This document shows, one piece after another, positions 44,914 through 55,387 of a stretch of 64,000 nt of DNA. The DNA is from Lachnospiraceae bacterium (GTDB lineage: Bacteria; Bacillota; Clostridia; Lachnospirales; Lachnospiraceae). Every line of letters starts with the position of its first letter. The stretch's first letter is position 1. The stretch is taken from contig JAILRA010000088.1 of assembly GCA_024698715.1 (NCBI GenBank), positions 1 through 64,000 on the forward strand, given 5' to 3'. A program made the translations under genes and the position numbers. The notes below the pieces were generated by a model. The model did no database searches and was not told where the DNA came from. It was given only the letters and a program-made list of their open reading frames with translations.

Positions 44914-47900
44914 TTAATATCCGAGATAGCTTATATCAAGGTCAACATTTCCTTTGATACCGTTAACGGATCCTTTTGAAGAATGCTGCCACAGATCATA
45001 TTTACCTGTGTAATCCGTCTGTCCGCAGTAATGAGCAAGCCAGATCTTGTAAGGATTGAGCTGTCCGGCATCCAGTTTATTGTAAAACCAGGATTTGGAA
45101 GCATATACACCGGGAACATAACCCGCTGATTTGATCGTCTCGCAGAATGCTTTGCAGACTGCGGTCCTGGTCTGTTTGTCCAGACCGTCGGCTCTTCCGG
45201 AATGTGAGCTGTTTGCATATTCACTGTCAAGGAAGATAGGATAGGAGATCTTATATCCCTGAGCAAGGTTAACGCAAAGTGATGCCTCTTCAACAGCTTC
45301 CGCTTCATTAATTGCCTGAGAGAATATATACAATCCGACTTTAAGTCCTGCTGCCGTAGCACCCTGAACATATGTCTTGTATTTTTTATCCAGGATCAGA
45401 CCGCCCTGAGTATATCCTCTGAAACCGCATCTGATGATAACGAATGATACGCCGGAATTCTTTACGGCTGTCCAGTTGATATCACCCTGATATGCCGAAA
45501 CATCGATACCTTTGGTTCCGTTGCCCTTAATAAGTGCTCCGTCCGATGCGAAAGAGTATTTAACACCCTGAATTACCTGTTCGCCGGTAACTTTTTTATG
45601 CTCGGCTGTATAATAATATACATTTCCGTTGATCGTCTGCCATCCGGTATACAGTATCTCGCCCTCGATAAAATACTCAAGGCCGTCTCTGTAATAATCG
45701 GCATATTTGGCTTCAACATATTTGCCTTCGGAATTCTTTATGAAGACCTGATGTTCCTTACCGTCTTTATCTTTATACTTAAGCGGTGTGACATTATCGT
45801 TTGCCAGGTCATCCTTAACCGTAACTTTTATATTCTTGACAACGGGATTTCCGGAAGCGTCTTTTTCATTGGTCGTAACCGTGATATCCGTTGCACCGAG
45901 TACAAGTGCTTTGATGAGTCCGTTATCGGAAACCGTTGCAACATTGTTCTGGGAAGTTGCAAATTTAACTCCGGTATCTGAAACCGCACCTTCAACCTTT
46001 GCGGTGAGCTGATAGGATTCGTTGACCAGAAGAACAAGTTCGTTTCCGACTTCTTTTCCGTCTTTTCCGAGAACCGTAAGCTTAAGTGCGCCCGGTTTTA
46101 CAACAACATCGGCTGAAGCGCTCTTTTCGCTTCCGTCGGTGGTCTTGGCCGTGATCTTAACAGTACCCTCTTTAAGACCGGTAACCTCACCGTTTCCGTT
46201 AACAGTTGCTATAGTTGTATCCGAACTGCTCCATGTAAGTGTTTTGTTAGAAGCGTTTTCGGGAGTGATCGTTGCTTTAAGTGTTGTCTTGCCTCCGATG
46301 GCTACTTCACCGCCCTGAAGTGTGATCGATTCAATGAGGATGTTCGTTTCCGTTACGGTAACGGTCGCACTCGCGCTCTTTTCGCTTCCGTCAGTTGATT
46401 TTGCGGTAATGATCGCAGTTCCTGCTTTAAGTCCCTTTACCGTGCCGTTTCCGTCCACGGAAACAATGTCGGGCTTATCGCTTGACCATGCAAGTGTTTT
46501 GTTGGTCGCATTTTCAGGTGTAACGACAGCTCTCATCGTCGTTTCGCCACCTAATGTGACTGATGCATTTTCAAGAGTTATGGCTTCCACAAGAACCGTT
46601 CTGTTTTCTACGGTGATCACATGTCCGTTACTCTGTACGTGATTGGCATCGACAGCGGTAGCCACGATCGTCGTGGTTCCGGCTTTGAGTCCTCTGACTT
46701 TTCCGGTTCCGTCAACACTTGCCACGTTAGGGTCCGAACTGCTCCATGTAACATCTTTTGAAGTTGCGTTGTCGGGTTCTATCGCGATCGACAGACCTGT
46801 TTCTTCGCCTACTGCTATATTGTTGCTTCCGCCTATGGTGATCTTTGAAATAAATACATCCGAAGGAGGAGCGGGCGTGTCGGGATCCGTTGTATACGGG
46901 TCATCCGCGATCTCACCGTAAACACGTCTGAAACCGCCGTCAGCATTCTGGGTTCCTATCGTTCTGGGATCCTGAATATCCGATTTTGCGATCTTGATGT
47001 AATCCTGAACGGCACTTGGCTCTACAAAAGGAACCGTGTCTTCAAGCTTGGGACCTTCGTCAACATCGTTGTCCTGATCGTCTTCCTGTGAAAGATCGAC
47101 ATCGTCCATATCGACCGCTTCGTCGATAACGTTTATAACCTGGTAAACCACGGTATCCTGTACTTTTACAATCGTTGCAAGATCCGGGAATACATATTTG
47201 TCTACATTGAGAACCCTTACTTCATAATTACCGGGCTGAAGCTTGTCAACATAGATGATCCCGTCGGTATCGCTGTCCACCCAGTTGAATTTATCACCTT
47301 TCGGTCCTTTGGCACTGACTTCGAATTTTACACCCGTAACAAGCTTGCCTGTTTTCTTGTCAATGAATTTAATCTTTAAATCTTTTTCGATAGATGAGAA
47401 ATTAACCGATATCGGATCTGCGGTGTCCTCATCATCGTTCTCTGTGTCATCGTCCTGATCCGTTACTTCCCCGTCGGTATCATCGGGCTGAACGGTAATG
47501 CTGTCGATCTGGGCTTTTTCGCCGATCGCTTCGATTCCCTCGTTTCCTATTCCGTCAATATCGGAAAGAAGATTTCCGACAGCCGCGAACTGCTGAACGC
47601 TGTTGCTCCTTGCCTTATTTGAGAGCACTTTCGTACCGAGGATCCCGAGAAGTACGAGAAGGATAACGCCCAAAAAGATACCTGCTATTTCAATCGCACC
47701 GATCGCGGATCTTTTTTTCTTTCTGGGTTTGCCCGACGCATTCTGAGGAGCTTTTTTCTTTACTTTTTTCTTGGGAACATCATTTTCGAAATCATATGAT
47801 TCGTCATTTTTCAGTTTTTCGGATGTTTCCTCATTTTCGGAAGCATTTTCATCCGCCTCCTGAGCTTCGTCCTGTTCGGTATCTCTTTCCGCGCTGTATT

Positions 47901-48231
47901 CTTCCGATCCGGCATACACTTCGTTATCGGACTGTGCAACCGTTTCCGAAATATTATTGTCGTTGATATTGTCGCTTATCTCTTCTTCTATGCTCTCCGT
48001 ATCAATGACTTTGGTCTCTCCCGCATCGATCTCTTCGGAAATTTCGGTGTTGCTTTCCATTATCGCTTCGATCTCTTCCGATGAAATAACCTGGGTTTCC
48101 TTCATGACCATTTCAACATCGTTTCCGAGTTTCGAATTCGGTTCGAGTTTATCGTCATAGGAGACTTCCATATTGCCTACGGAATCCAGATCGATCATTT
48201 CTATTTCAGTATCAAAAATATTTTTTTTCAT
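44914..48231 (-). CDS. Large surface protein: acidic N-terminus, Big2 repeats, GH25
   Basis: 1105 residues. A very acidic cytoplasmic region (1-150, Glu/Asp/Ser) ends in a Lys-rich patch (KKKVKKKAP, RKKKRS) before one span (about 183-205). Outside come an acidic linker, a SpaA/prealbumin-like beta domain (about 285-370), another linker, four bacterial Ig-like (Big2) repeats (about 470-790: WSSSDPNVASVD, WSSDKPDIVSVD, WSSSDTTIATVN and a diverged fourth), a cell-wall-binding-like repeat (GWQTINGNVYYYTAEHKK) and a C-terminal GH25 domain (GIDVSAYQGDINW, FLDSEY, VDLDISYLGY). It is an enlarged paralogue of the GH25 protein at 39470. Its long acidic cytoplasmic arm is uncommon for surface hydrolases and may bind an internal partner. 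GAGGT precedes the start. Confidence 0.87.
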   Translation of the reverse strand: MKKNIFDTEIEMIDLDSVGNMEVSYDDKLEPNSKLGNDVEMVMKETQVISSEEIEAIMESNTEISEEIDAGETKVIDTESIEEEISDNINDNNISETVAQSDNEVYAGSEEYSAERDTEQDEAQEADENASENEETSEKLKNDESYDFENDVPKKKVKKKAPQNASGKPRKKKRSAIGAIEIAGIFLGVILLVLLGILGTKVLSNKARSNSVQQFAAVGNLLSDIDGIGNEGIEAIGEKAQIDSITVQPDDTDGEVTDQDDDTENDDEDTADPISVNFSSIEKDLKIKFIDKKTGKLVTGVKFEVSAKGPKGDKFNWVDSDTDGIIYVDKLQPGNYEVRVLNVDKYVFPDLATIVKVQDTVVYQVINVIDEAVDMDDVDLSQEDDQDNDVDEGPKLEDTVPFVEPSAVQDYIKIAKSDIQDPRTIGTQNADGGFRRVYGEIADDPYTTDPDTPAPPSDVFISKITIGGSNNIAVGEETGLSIAIEPDNATSKDVTWSSSDPNVASVDGTGKVRGLKAGTTTIVATAVDANHVQSNGHVITVENRTVLVEAITLENASVTLGGETTMRAVVTPENATNKTLAWSSDKPDIVSVDGNGTVKGLKAGTAIITAKSTDGSEKSASATVTVTETNILIESITLQGGEVAIGGKTTLKATITPENASNKTLTWSSSDTTIATVNGNGEVTGLKEGTVKITAKTTDGSEKSASADVVVKPGALKLTVLGKDGKEVGNELVLLVNESYQLTAKVEGAVSDTGVKFATSQNNVATVSDNGLIKALVLGATDITVTTNEKDASGNPVVKNIKVTVKDDLANDNVTPLKYKDKDGKEHQVFIKNSEGKYVEAKYADYYRDGLEYFIEGEILYTGWQTINGNVYYYTAEHKKVTGEQVIQGVKYSFASDGALIKGNGTKGIDVSAYQGDINWTAVKNSGVSFVIIRCGFRGYTQGGLILDKKYKTYVQGATAAGLKVGLYIFSQAINEAEAVEEASLCVNLAQGYKISYPIFLDSEYANSSHSGRADGLDKQTRTAVCKAFCETIKSAGYVPGVYASKSWFYNKLDAGQLNPYKIWLAHYCGQTDYTGKYDLWQHSSKGSVNGIKGNVDLDISYLGY

Positions 48232-48397
48232 GATTTACCTCATCTAAAAAAACACATACACTGTCGATGATATCATATAATTGTCCTTTTTTCAATATGT
48301 ATGCCGTATGTTTGCATTTATCCACAATATAATGTAAAATCTCTGATATATGAGATTCCGTCAGACGGAAAACACATATTTTTTGAAAGGATAAAAC

Positions 48398-49438
48398 ATG
48401 GCTAACGAAAACAATAAAAAACCCCACGGCAAAAAGAGGATCCCCAATTATCCCAGGATAATCGGATTATCCACAGTGCTGCTTTTAATACTCGCCATCA
48501 TCATAAGCATAGTTGTCATCATAATCAGGCTCAATGTATGGAACAAGGGTGTCGACTACAATATGACGGCGGAAGATTACGATAAGATCAAACTTGATAC
48601 CAAGGACAATGTCGTTCTTATTCCTCCTTCAATCCTTGCGAAGGACACTTACGACGGCACCACTTCCATACTCATCTTCGGCAACGATTCATATTATGAA
48701 GGCTGCAAAGACGGAAGCGGGATAATAGACTCCTTTGCAAAAAAGGTTCCGGATGCGGAAATTTATAACTGCTGCCTTCCGGGATCGTATCTTTGCAGTT
48801 TCAATGCGGAGGAAAAATCCCCTGCGGAATGTCCCGAGGATTATTTCACTCTTTTCTGGCTTTCGGTCAACCTCAGATGGGCAAATTTCGACAAGCAGTA
48901 TGAAGCTCTTTCCTATCTGGATCCCGAAAAATACGATGTTGCCAGATACGAAGAAGTCATCAAGACACTTGAAACCGTCGATCTTTCGAAGATCGATGTC
49001 ATAATGTTCTGCTATGACGGTCATGACTATCTGAGAGGAAATCTTCCGATCAATTACATCGGAGAGAATGCTCAGACCGAAAACATCACTTCCGTTCTCG
49101 GTGCGTCATACACATCGATATATCTTTTCAATTATATGAATCCCGCCATTCAGTACGTGTTTGTATCTCCCGGATTCTGCTATGCAAAAGATGAAAACGG
49201 CAACAATATCTCATGCGCCATGAGGGATACCGGTAACGGAACGATCGCTGAAACTTTCAATGCCGCCAGACATATCACTGATTATTACGGCATTTCGTAT
49301 GTTGACATGTTCAGCGGTGTGCTCATCAATGAAGACAATGCTTTTCAGTATCTCGAAGACGACGGCATCACTCCAAATGAAAAGGCCCGCCGTTTGATGG
49401 CGGACCGTTTGGTCACTCTGTTAAAAGAGCGTCTGTAA
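48398..49438 (+). CDS. Membrane-anchored SGNH-like protein, catalytic His not seen
   Basis: 346 residues with a basic N-terminus and one span (about 22-48), then an extracytoplasmic domain resembling SGNH esterases or O-acyltransferases. The block I position reads FGNDSYY instead of GDS, block III reads FCYDGHDY, and the block V region is DDGITPNEK, so the usual D-x-x-H His is replaced by Thr. It may bind glycan without esterase activity, or be a remote family. AAAGGA precedes the start. It converges on the 452-residue membrane protein gene 10 bp away. Confidence 0.6.
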   Translation: MANENNKKPHGKKRIPNYPRIIGLSTVLLLILAIIISIVVIIIRLNVWNKGVDYNMTAEDYDKIKLDTKDNVVLIPPSILAKDTYDGTTSILIFGNDSYYEGCKDGSGIIDSFAKKVPDAEIYNCCLPGSYLCSFNAEEKSPAECPEDYFTLFWLSVNLRWANFDKQYEALSYLDPEKYDVARYEEVIKTLETVDLSKIDVIMFCYDGHDYLRGNLPINYIGENAQTENITSVLGASYTSIYLFNYMNPAIQYVFVSPGFCYAKDENGNNISCAMRDTGNGTIAETFNAARHITDYYGISYVDMFSGVLINEDNAFQYLEDDGITPNEKARRLMADRLVTLLKERL

Positions 49439-49448
49439 AATATTTTTA

Positions 49449-50807
49449 TCAGTTATCTTTTGGCGTTTCGGCAGTTTCCGAACTTCTCGCCGAAAAACAG
49501 GTATAGGCAGCTGCCGTAACCCATATAATCACGGAACCTATACCGCTCACATACGATGAACCTTTAAGGGAGAACATGGACTGAAATGCGGTGCATGCTA
49601 TGCTCAGACAGACTATGAGCATGACAGCCTCTACCTTTCTGTGTTTTCCCTCTTCTATTTTCGATCTGTATTTTCCCGTTACAATATCTTTTATCAGAAG
49701 GATCAGGATCTGGATCACGGTCACTGTTCCCAGAACGAACATTCCCCACAGTCCGAATTCAAAATAATTGTCAGACAATACCGGTGAATCGACCGAGAAA
49801 AGACCGTAATAATATCCGTGGTGTGTTTCCGCCTTGTTTGAATCCATATCCGCTTTCAAAACGAAAGGAGCCATACAGTTTTTTACAACATCACGCAGAT
49901 ATTCTTTTGCCATATTCTTTCTGTATCTGTAATATGCATTCCGATAGAGATTGTCCCAGATTGTTTCCATATCCAGTTCGTCTTCTTCGTATCTGTGCAT
50001 TATCTTCTTGAAATCCCTGTAGGTATGTCCCGAATCGATATCGATATTCTTGATGACACCGAGAAGGTATTCGTCGTCGGTCTTCATTTTTTCGTATTCG
50101 ATGTAAGGCACGAGAAATCTCGCCGAAAGCTGCTCTTTCAGAGACTGATGATAGAGCGTGTGTTTGATATTGTTATACGAGCAGTACTGCGGGATCAGCA
50201 TGATTATGATCAGGATGCAGAACAAAAGAAGAGTGTTTCTCCAGGATTTGTCGCCTATGTTCTTTCTTCTGATGTTTATATTCCTGATCAGCTGGATCGT
50301 AAGGAAAACGAACGACTCGAAAACTCCCGTCCAGAAAGCCGCACGGTTAAGATAAGACAGGACCAGCGTAATGGCGAAAATGCCGATCAGATAATAAAGC
50401 CTTAACTCATGTCTGCCGTAAAAATATCTGAGCATAAAAGAAAGAAGGAGCAAAAGAAGTGATACGCAGACTGCCTGAAGAGTCGCATTAAAATTCACGC
50501 TGACCACTGTCGGAATGGTAAGTGTGTATACGACAAAAACAATGTAATAAAACGGTTTGACTTTGATATCGGTTACTTTTCTGACAACGGTATCGGTAAG
50601 GAAAAAGATGACCGCAGCCATAAAGATATAACTTCCCGCTTCTTTCCAGTGAAACGAAAAACCGCCTTTGCCGCCAAAGGCAAAAGCATCCGACACGAAC
50701 CACATTATCGCGTATACGGTCTGCACCAGTGTAAACGAAACAGCCGCTGCAGTACCGGCAATATTCAGATATTCTACGATCGATCCCGATCTTTTCTTGT
50801 TTTCCAT
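49449..50807 (-). CDS. Multi-span membrane protein, possible polysaccharide or GT-C role
   Basis: 452 residues with about ten spans. A large hydrophilic loop of about 130 residues (about 215-345) between span groups contains YRDFKKIMHRYEEDE. No family signature is recognised; the shape recalls surface-polymer polymerases and GT-C proteins. Its ATG overlaps the stop of the SGNH gene by one base (TGATG), so both are made together and probably act on the same surface glycan. Confidence 0.6.
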   Translation of the reverse strand: MENKKRSGSIVEYLNIAGTAAAVSFTLVQTVYAIMWFVSDAFAFGGKGGFSFHWKEAGSYIFMAAVIFFLTDTVVRKVTDIKVKPFYYIVFVVYTLTIPTVVSVNFNATLQAVCVSLLLLLLSFMLRYFYGRHELRLYYLIGIFAITLVLSYLNRAAFWTGVFESFVFLTIQLIRNINIRRKNIGDKSWRNTLLLFCILIIIMLIPQYCSYNNIKHTLYHQSLKEQLSARFLVPYIEYEKMKTDDEYLLGVIKNIDIDSGHTYRDFKKIMHRYEEDELDMETIWDNLYRNAYYRYRKNMAKEYLRDVVKNCMAPFVLKADMDSNKAETHHGYYYGLFSVDSPVLSDNYFEFGLWGMFVLGTVTVIQILILLIKDIVTGKYRSKIEEGKHRKVEAVMLIVCLSIACTAFQSMFSLKGSSYVSGIGSVIIWVTAAAYTCFSARSSETAETPKDN

Positions 50808-51664
50808 CAATTCAATTCTCCGATAAATTCAGCCAGGGCATTCGCATAGATCTGTTTACCCTCTTCGCTGAAATGGATGCCGTCCCAGTAATACTTTTCA
50901 TAGATTTCGGGAGTATCCTCAAACAAACTGTTTGTTTCAAAAAAATAAACGTTTCCGTATTCATCCGCTATTTTTCTGAGCTGCGTATTGTATTCATCCC
51001 TGTATTCGGTCGTAACGGAATCGAAATATTCGTCGTTCTCGCCGCCTATGATAACGCTCGATCTTGTGATCTCACACACTATGATCTTCAGATCCGGATA
51101 TGTTCTGCTTATTTTTTCGATACCGCGTCTCATGGCTCCGGCGTATGTGTACTCATCATACGGATCATCAGAAGAAGCGGATATTCTCATAAAAGCATCA
51201 TTGATCCCGTAACAGATTATCAGGCAGTCTTCTTCGGAAAGGTCTGTTGCGGACAGGTATTTCATCTTTACATAGCCGTCGTCAAACTGATATGCGAGGT
51301 TTCTCACGTTATCCGATACGCTTGAGATATTTCCGGTGCATACTATGTCCGACACATTGTAGAAATTCAGTTTGTCGGCATAATAGTCCACCTCTCTGTT
51401 TTTGTTGATCTTAGAAGCGGTGGTGCCACCTATCGAACAGTTCTGCATTTCGCAGTCGAGGATCTTTTCCAGATGCTGCGCAAGGGACGGATAGTCAAAG
51501 CCCGTGTTGCTGAACAGACTGTCACCCACTACGGTTATATGCATTTTATCTTTTTGTAAGGGAAAAGAGTATTTTCTCTTCGGAACAACAAACACCGCCA
51601 GAACCGCAAATATCACGGTAAATACGATCGTCGCCGCTAAGAAAATGATTTTCTTGTTTTTCAT
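50807..51664 (-). CDS. SGNH/GDSL hydrolase, secreted or membrane-anchored
   Basis: 285 residues: one N-terminal span (about 6-28) and an SGNH domain with block I VVGDSLFSN (nucleophile Ser), block II Gly in CSIGGTTAS, block III YGIND and block V WDGIHFSEEGK with Asp and His. All four blocks are present, so it is likely an active esterase or acyl-transferase-type enzyme on the outer face of the membrane, e.g. removing acetyl groups from surface glycan. AAAGGT precedes the start. Confidence 0.83.
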   Translation of the reverse strand: MKNKKIIFLAATIVFTVIFAVLAVFVVPKRKYSFPLQKDKMHITVVGDSLFSNTGFDYPSLAQHLEKILDCEMQNCSIGGTTASKINKNREVDYYADKLNFYNVSDIVCTGNISSVSDNVRNLAYQFDDGYVKMKYLSATDLSEEDCLIICYGINDAFMRISASSDDPYDEYTYAGAMRRGIEKISRTYPDLKIIVCEITRSSVIIGGENDEYFDSVTTEYRDEYNTQLRKIADEYGNVYFFETNSLFEDTPEIYEKYYWDGIHFSEEGKQIYANALAEFIGELN

Positions 51665-51697
51665 TGACTGTACCTTTGTTTTAAGTCCTTCACTCTG

Positions 51698-51724
51698 AAA
51701 ACCAGTTCCGTAAAGGACCGGTTT
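51698..51724 (-). terminator. Possible terminator of murE
   Basis: On the minus strand AAACCGGTCC and GGAACTGGTTT pair imperfectly around TTTAC, followed by a short T run, just past the murE stop. Confidence 0.4.
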
Positions 51725-51728
51725 CGGA

Positions 51729-53192
51729 TTATTTTAATTTTTTCATGTAATCTCTGATCACTTCTTCTTCGCTGAAATACCTCTTTACGCCTTTAGCTTC
51801 CTGATATGTTTCGTGACCTTTTCCTATGAGCGCCACTATCTCGCCGGGTTCGGAAATATCAAGAAGATGCTCGATGGCTTCTTTCCTGTCATATATAACT
51901 TCATAAGGACAGTTGTATTCCTTGATGCCTTCGATGATCGATCTGTTTATATCGTCTATCTCCTCGTCACGCGGGTTATCCTCGGTAAGGATGATATAAT
52001 CAGAATATTTGGATGCGGCGCTTCCCATGTCATGCCTTCTCGCAACGGGTTTGTTTCCGCCACCACCGAAAAGACAAGTGAGTTTCTTCGGATCGTAAGC
52101 ACGCAGAGTGGAAAGGACGCTTTCCGTACTTATCGCATTGTGAGCATAATCTATTATGAACGTTCCGCGGGGTGCCGCTTCTTTTACGAGCTGCGTTCTG
52201 CCCTTAATATAAACATTCTTAAGACCTTTTATTATATCGTCATCTCCCGCACCGAGAAGATGTGTGATCTCGGCTGCGATAAGAGCGTTCTCGACATTGT
52301 GGATACCGGGAATACCGATGGTGATGTCCTTTTCGATATCTCCGTGCATTTTAAAGGATACGCCGATAAGCTCGCTCTCCCAAGTGTTTTCTATATCTGT
52401 CGCATAAAGATATGCTTTCTCTTTTACGGATATCGTTCTAAGATACTGAGGATATTCTGCCATTTCGGAACCGTACTCATCATCAATGCTTATGACACCG
52501 GTCTCAACCTGTCTGAAGAAATTCTTCTTGCAGTTCTTGTATTCCTCAAAATCTTCGTGTTCTCCGGGACCTATATGGTCGGGAGAAAGATTGGTAAATG
52601 CACCTATGCTGAATCTTATTCCTTCGATACGCTGAAGCTTGACAGCCTGCGAAGACACTTCCATAAAGACCACTTTGCATCCCGCATCCGCCATTTTCGA
52701 AAACAGTTCCTGAAGTTCATATGATTCCGGAGTAGTGTTTTTCGTCTCGATATGTTCTTTCCCGATATATGCGCCGAGAGTTCCTATCATGCCGACTTTG
52801 ACATTCGAGGCTTCCATGATGCTCTTGCACATATGCGTTGTGGTTGTTTTTCCTTTTGTTCCGGTAACTCCGACCACTACAAGTTTTTCGGAAGGATTGT
52901 CAAAGAAATTGGATGCCATCCTCGAAAGAGCCGTACGGGAATTCATTACTTTGATAACCGTCACGTTCTTATCTTTTATTTCAGTGTCTTTTTCCACTAT
53001 CAAGGCGGTTGCACCCTTTTCTATCGCGGATTCGATATATTCGTGTCCGTCCGTTTTAAATCCCGTCAGACATACGAAACACGAATCTTTTTCAACTTTT
53101 CTTGAATCGTATACGAGTTTTTTGATATCTTTATCAAGATTTCCGGCAACTGTTTCAAAAAGTATGCCTTCCATTATCTTTTCAAGCTTCAT
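51729..53192 (-). CDS. murE: UDP-MurNAc-tripeptide synthetase (meso-DAP type)
   Basis: Adds the third amino acid to the peptidoglycan precursor. The ATP loop [14 protein letters not shown] (about 110-123) and Mur-ligase landmarks are intact. The C-terminal motif DNPRDEE is the DNPR form that binds meso-diaminopimelate, rather than the lysine form. The overlapping dapF gene upstream supports this. Two ATGs stand six bases apart (53198, 53192); the second has GAAGGGG at better spacing. Confidence 0.95.
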   Translation of the reverse strand: MKLEKIMEGILFETVAGNLDKDIKKLVYDSRKVEKDSCFVCLTGFKTDGHEYIESAIEKGATALIVEKDTEIKDKNVTVIKVMNSRTALSRMASNFFDNPSEKLVVVGVTGTKGKTTTTHMCKSIMEASNVKVGMIGTLGAYIGKEHIETKNTTPESYELQELFSKMADAGCKVVFMEVSSQAVKLQRIEGIRFSIGAFTNLSPDHIGPGEHEDFEEYKNCKKNFFRQVETGVISIDDEYGSEMAEYPQYLRTISVKEKAYLYATDIENTWESELIGVSFKMHGDIEKDITIGIPGIHNVENALIAAEITHLLGAGDDDIIKGLKNVYIKGRTQLVKEAAPRGTFIIDYAHNAISTESVLSTLRAYDPKKLTCLFGGGGNKPVARRHDMGSAASKYSDYIILTEDNPRDEEIDDINRSIIEGIKEYNCPYEVIYDRKEAIEHLLDISEPGEIVALIGKGHETYQEAKGVKRYFSEEEVIRDYMKKLK

Positions 53193-54036
53193 AATCATAT
53201 TCCCCTTCGAAAACCGTAAAACTCGGGCCTTTCATATGCACAAGTCCTTCATCGTCCCATTTGACTTCGAGCGGTCCGCCTATCTGCATAACGGTGGCTT
53301 CCCTGTCGCAGAGTCCGAGTCTGTTTGCAAATACAAGTGCCGTGCAGCATCCCGTGCCGCATCCGATGGTCTCTCCGCATCCGCGCTCCCATTCTCTTAT
53401 CTGAATGTTCTTTCTGTCGATCACGCGGGCAAAAGTCACATTTGTTCTTTTGGCAAAGATCGGATGATTTTCTATTGCTGGTCCGATCGTTTCGATGTCG
53501 AGACTTTCCAGATCATCCACAAAGATCACCGTATGGGGGTTGCCCCATGAAAGAGAGGACATGGCTATATGCATGATCCTTCCGTCAACATTCACTTTGA
53601 TTTTTTCGTTGAAGAACTCATCATTCTCGCAGTCCACGGGAATGGCTTCGGGTGTGAATACCGGTTTTCCTATTTCCGCTTCGATGTTCACAACCTCTCC
53701 GTCCTCAATGGTCAGATAAAGATTCTTTATGCCGCCGAGCGTTTCTATCGTGATATTTTCCTTATCAGTCATCTTGTGACTGTAAACATATTTGGCCACG
53801 CTTCTTACGGCATTTCCGCACATTTCGGCTTCGGTTCCGTCGGGGTCGAATATGCGCATTCTGAAGTCGGCTTTTTCGGAAGGACAGACTAAAACCAGAC
53901 CGTCCCCACCAACGCCAAAATGGCGATCCGAAATCTGAACCGCCACTTCATTCCAGTTTATTTCCGGCAAACCTTCAACATTTACATAAACGTAATCGTT
54001 TCCGTATGCCTGCATTTTTGTAAAAGGTATTTTCAT
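53182..54036 (-). CDS. dapF: Diaminopimelate epimerase
   Basis: Converts LL-DAP to meso-DAP. 284 residues with both catalytic Cys: [14 protein letters not shown] in the first half and [18 protein letters not shown] in the second, with the symmetric two-domain layout. The start is ATG 54036 ([15 protein letters not shown]), with AAGGA eight bases upstream. Its stop overlaps the start of murE, so the product meso-DAP is made in step with the ligase that uses it. Confidence 0.96.
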   Translation of the reverse strand: MKIPFTKMQAYGNDYVYVNVEGLPEINWNEVAVQISDRHFGVGGDGLVLVCPSEKADFRMRIFDPDGTEAEMCGNAVRSVAKYVYSHKMTDKENITIETLGGIKNLYLTIEDGEVVNIEAEIGKPVFTPEAIPVDCENDEFFNEKIKVNVDGRIMHIAMSSLSWGNPHTVIFVDDLESLDIETIGPAIENHPIFAKRTNVTFARVIDRKNIQIREWERGCGETIGCGTGCCTALVFANRLGLCDREATVMQIGGPLEVKWDDEGLVHMKGPSFTVFEGEYDYEA

Positions 54037-54049
54037 TTTTATTTCCTTA

Positions 54050-55231
54050 TCAGGACAGGGCCTGCTCGAGATCCGCGATGATATCATATGGATCTTCGAT
54101 GCCTATCGAAATTCTTATAAACGCTTCGTTTATTCCCAATGCTCTTCTCACATCATCGGGCACATCCTCGTGAGTCTGCGTGATCGGATATGTTATAAGG
54201 GTTTCCGTTCCTCCGAGGCTTTCAGCAAAGAGTATCATTTTAACATTCGAAAGTATCTTCTGTGCACTTTCTTCGCTGTCAAGTTCAAAAGAAATCATTC
54301 CTCCGAATCCGGATGACTGCGAAAGATTGAGCTTGTATCCGGGATGATCCTCAAATCCGACATAATATACTTTCTTTACTTTGGGATGTTTTCTGAGCCA
54401 TTCGGCTACGATCTTTGCATTCTCGTCATGTTTTTTCATTCTGAGAGAAAGTGTCTTCAAACCTCTGATAATAAGCCAGCTGTCCATGGGTCCGAGTCCG
54501 GCTCCCAGACTCTTTAACTGAACCTGGAAATGATGAGTGAGTTCCTCATCTTTAATTACAACAATTCCGGCAACAACATCATTGTGTCCGCAAAGATATT
54601 TCGTTGCGCTGTGAACAACTATATCGGCACCCAAAGTAAGAGGTCTTTGAAAATACGGGGTCAGAAATGTATTGTCAACAACAAAAAGTGCACCTGCCTC
54701 GTGTGCCACCTTTGCAATACCTCTGATATCCCCGACTTTCATCATGGGGTTCGTCGGTGTTTCAAGGAATACCATCTTTGTATTCGGACGCATTTCCTTT
54801 CTGACCGACTCGGGATCGAACATATCCACATATGAGATCTCAATTCCGTTTACTTTAAAGATATCTTCTACGATCCTGTGCGTACCGCCATAAAGATCGT
54901 CACAGAGAAGGCAGTGCTCGCCGCGCTTTAAATAATCAAACACAGCCATATTTGCAGCCTGACCGGAAGTAAACGCAAAAGCTTCAACGCCCTCTTCGAG
55001 AATGGCCATGGTACGTTCAAGTTCCTGTCTCGTGGGATTCTGAAGTCTCGAATAATCATATCCTGTCGAAATGCCGAAATCCCTGTGTCTGAAAGTTGCA
55101 GTCTGGAAGATCGGAAAACTTACCGAACCGCTTATCGGATCACATCCGAGCGCCCCGTGAACGACCTTGCTGTCAAATTTCAGATTTTCCTTTCTGTCAA
55201 ATTCGGCATAATAATTTTCTACTTTCTTCAT
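54050..55231 (-). CDS. Cystathionine gamma-synthase/lyase-type PLP enzyme
   Basis: A 393-residue Cys/Met-metabolism PLP enzyme. Landmarks are YDYSRLQNPTRQELE, the glycine-rich AFTSGQAANMA, FLETPTNPMM, VVDNTFLTPYFQRPL and VHSATKYLCGHNDVVAG with the Schiff-base Lys, plus SLGGTETLITYP near the end. Whether it makes or breaks cystathionine (or makes H2S/methionine precursors) cannot be told from sequence. GGGAGG precedes the start. It leads the set with dapF and murE. Confidence 0.88.
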   Translation of the reverse strand: MKKVENYYAEFDRKENLKFDSKVVHGALGCDPISGSVSFPIFQTATFRHRDFGISTGYDYSRLQNPTRQELERTMAILEEGVEAFAFTSGQAANMAVFDYLKRGEHCLLCDDLYGGTHRIVEDIFKVNGIEISYVDMFDPESVRKEMRPNTKMVFLETPTNPMMKVGDIRGIAKVAHEAGALFVVDNTFLTPYFQRPLTLGADIVVHSATKYLCGHNDVVAGIVVIKDEELTHHFQVQLKSLGAGLGPMDSWLIIRGLKTLSLRMKKHDENAKIVAEWLRKHPKVKKVYYVGFEDHPGYKLNLSQSSGFGGMISFELDSEESAQKILSNVKMILFAESLGGTETLITYPITQTHEDVPDDVRRALGINEAFIRISIGIEDPYDIIADLEQALS

Positions 55232-55251
55232 ACTGCCTCCCGATATATGGA

Positions 55252-55281
55252 ATTATCCTTTTAATTCAACCTATGTTTCAA
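55252..55281 (-). promoter_or_regulatory. Promoter of the Cys/Met enzyme-dapF-murE set
   Basis: On the minus strand TTGAAA (55281-55276), an 18-bp spacer and GATAAT (55257-55252). Confidence 0.5.
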
Positions 55282-55291
55282 AAATATACAA

Positions 55292-55327
55292 ACGGATTAT
55301 ATCGAAAATAACTTCGACATAATCCGT
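55292..55327 (-). terminator. Terminator of the putP-galK-channel set
   Basis: ACGGATTAT and ATAATCCGT pair perfectly, with an extra inner TCGA/TCGA stem. On the minus strand TTGTATATTTTT follows. Confidence 0.6.
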
Positions 55328-55387
55328 CTATCATTTTACCATATCTTGTGGACATAATCAACGCATACCACAATTATTAACTCATCA

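Noticed and set aside
39470..48231. GH25 genes as phage endolysins
   Set aside because: Both have membrane anchors and SpaA-like domains, lie among polysaccharide genes, and no phage genes are near.
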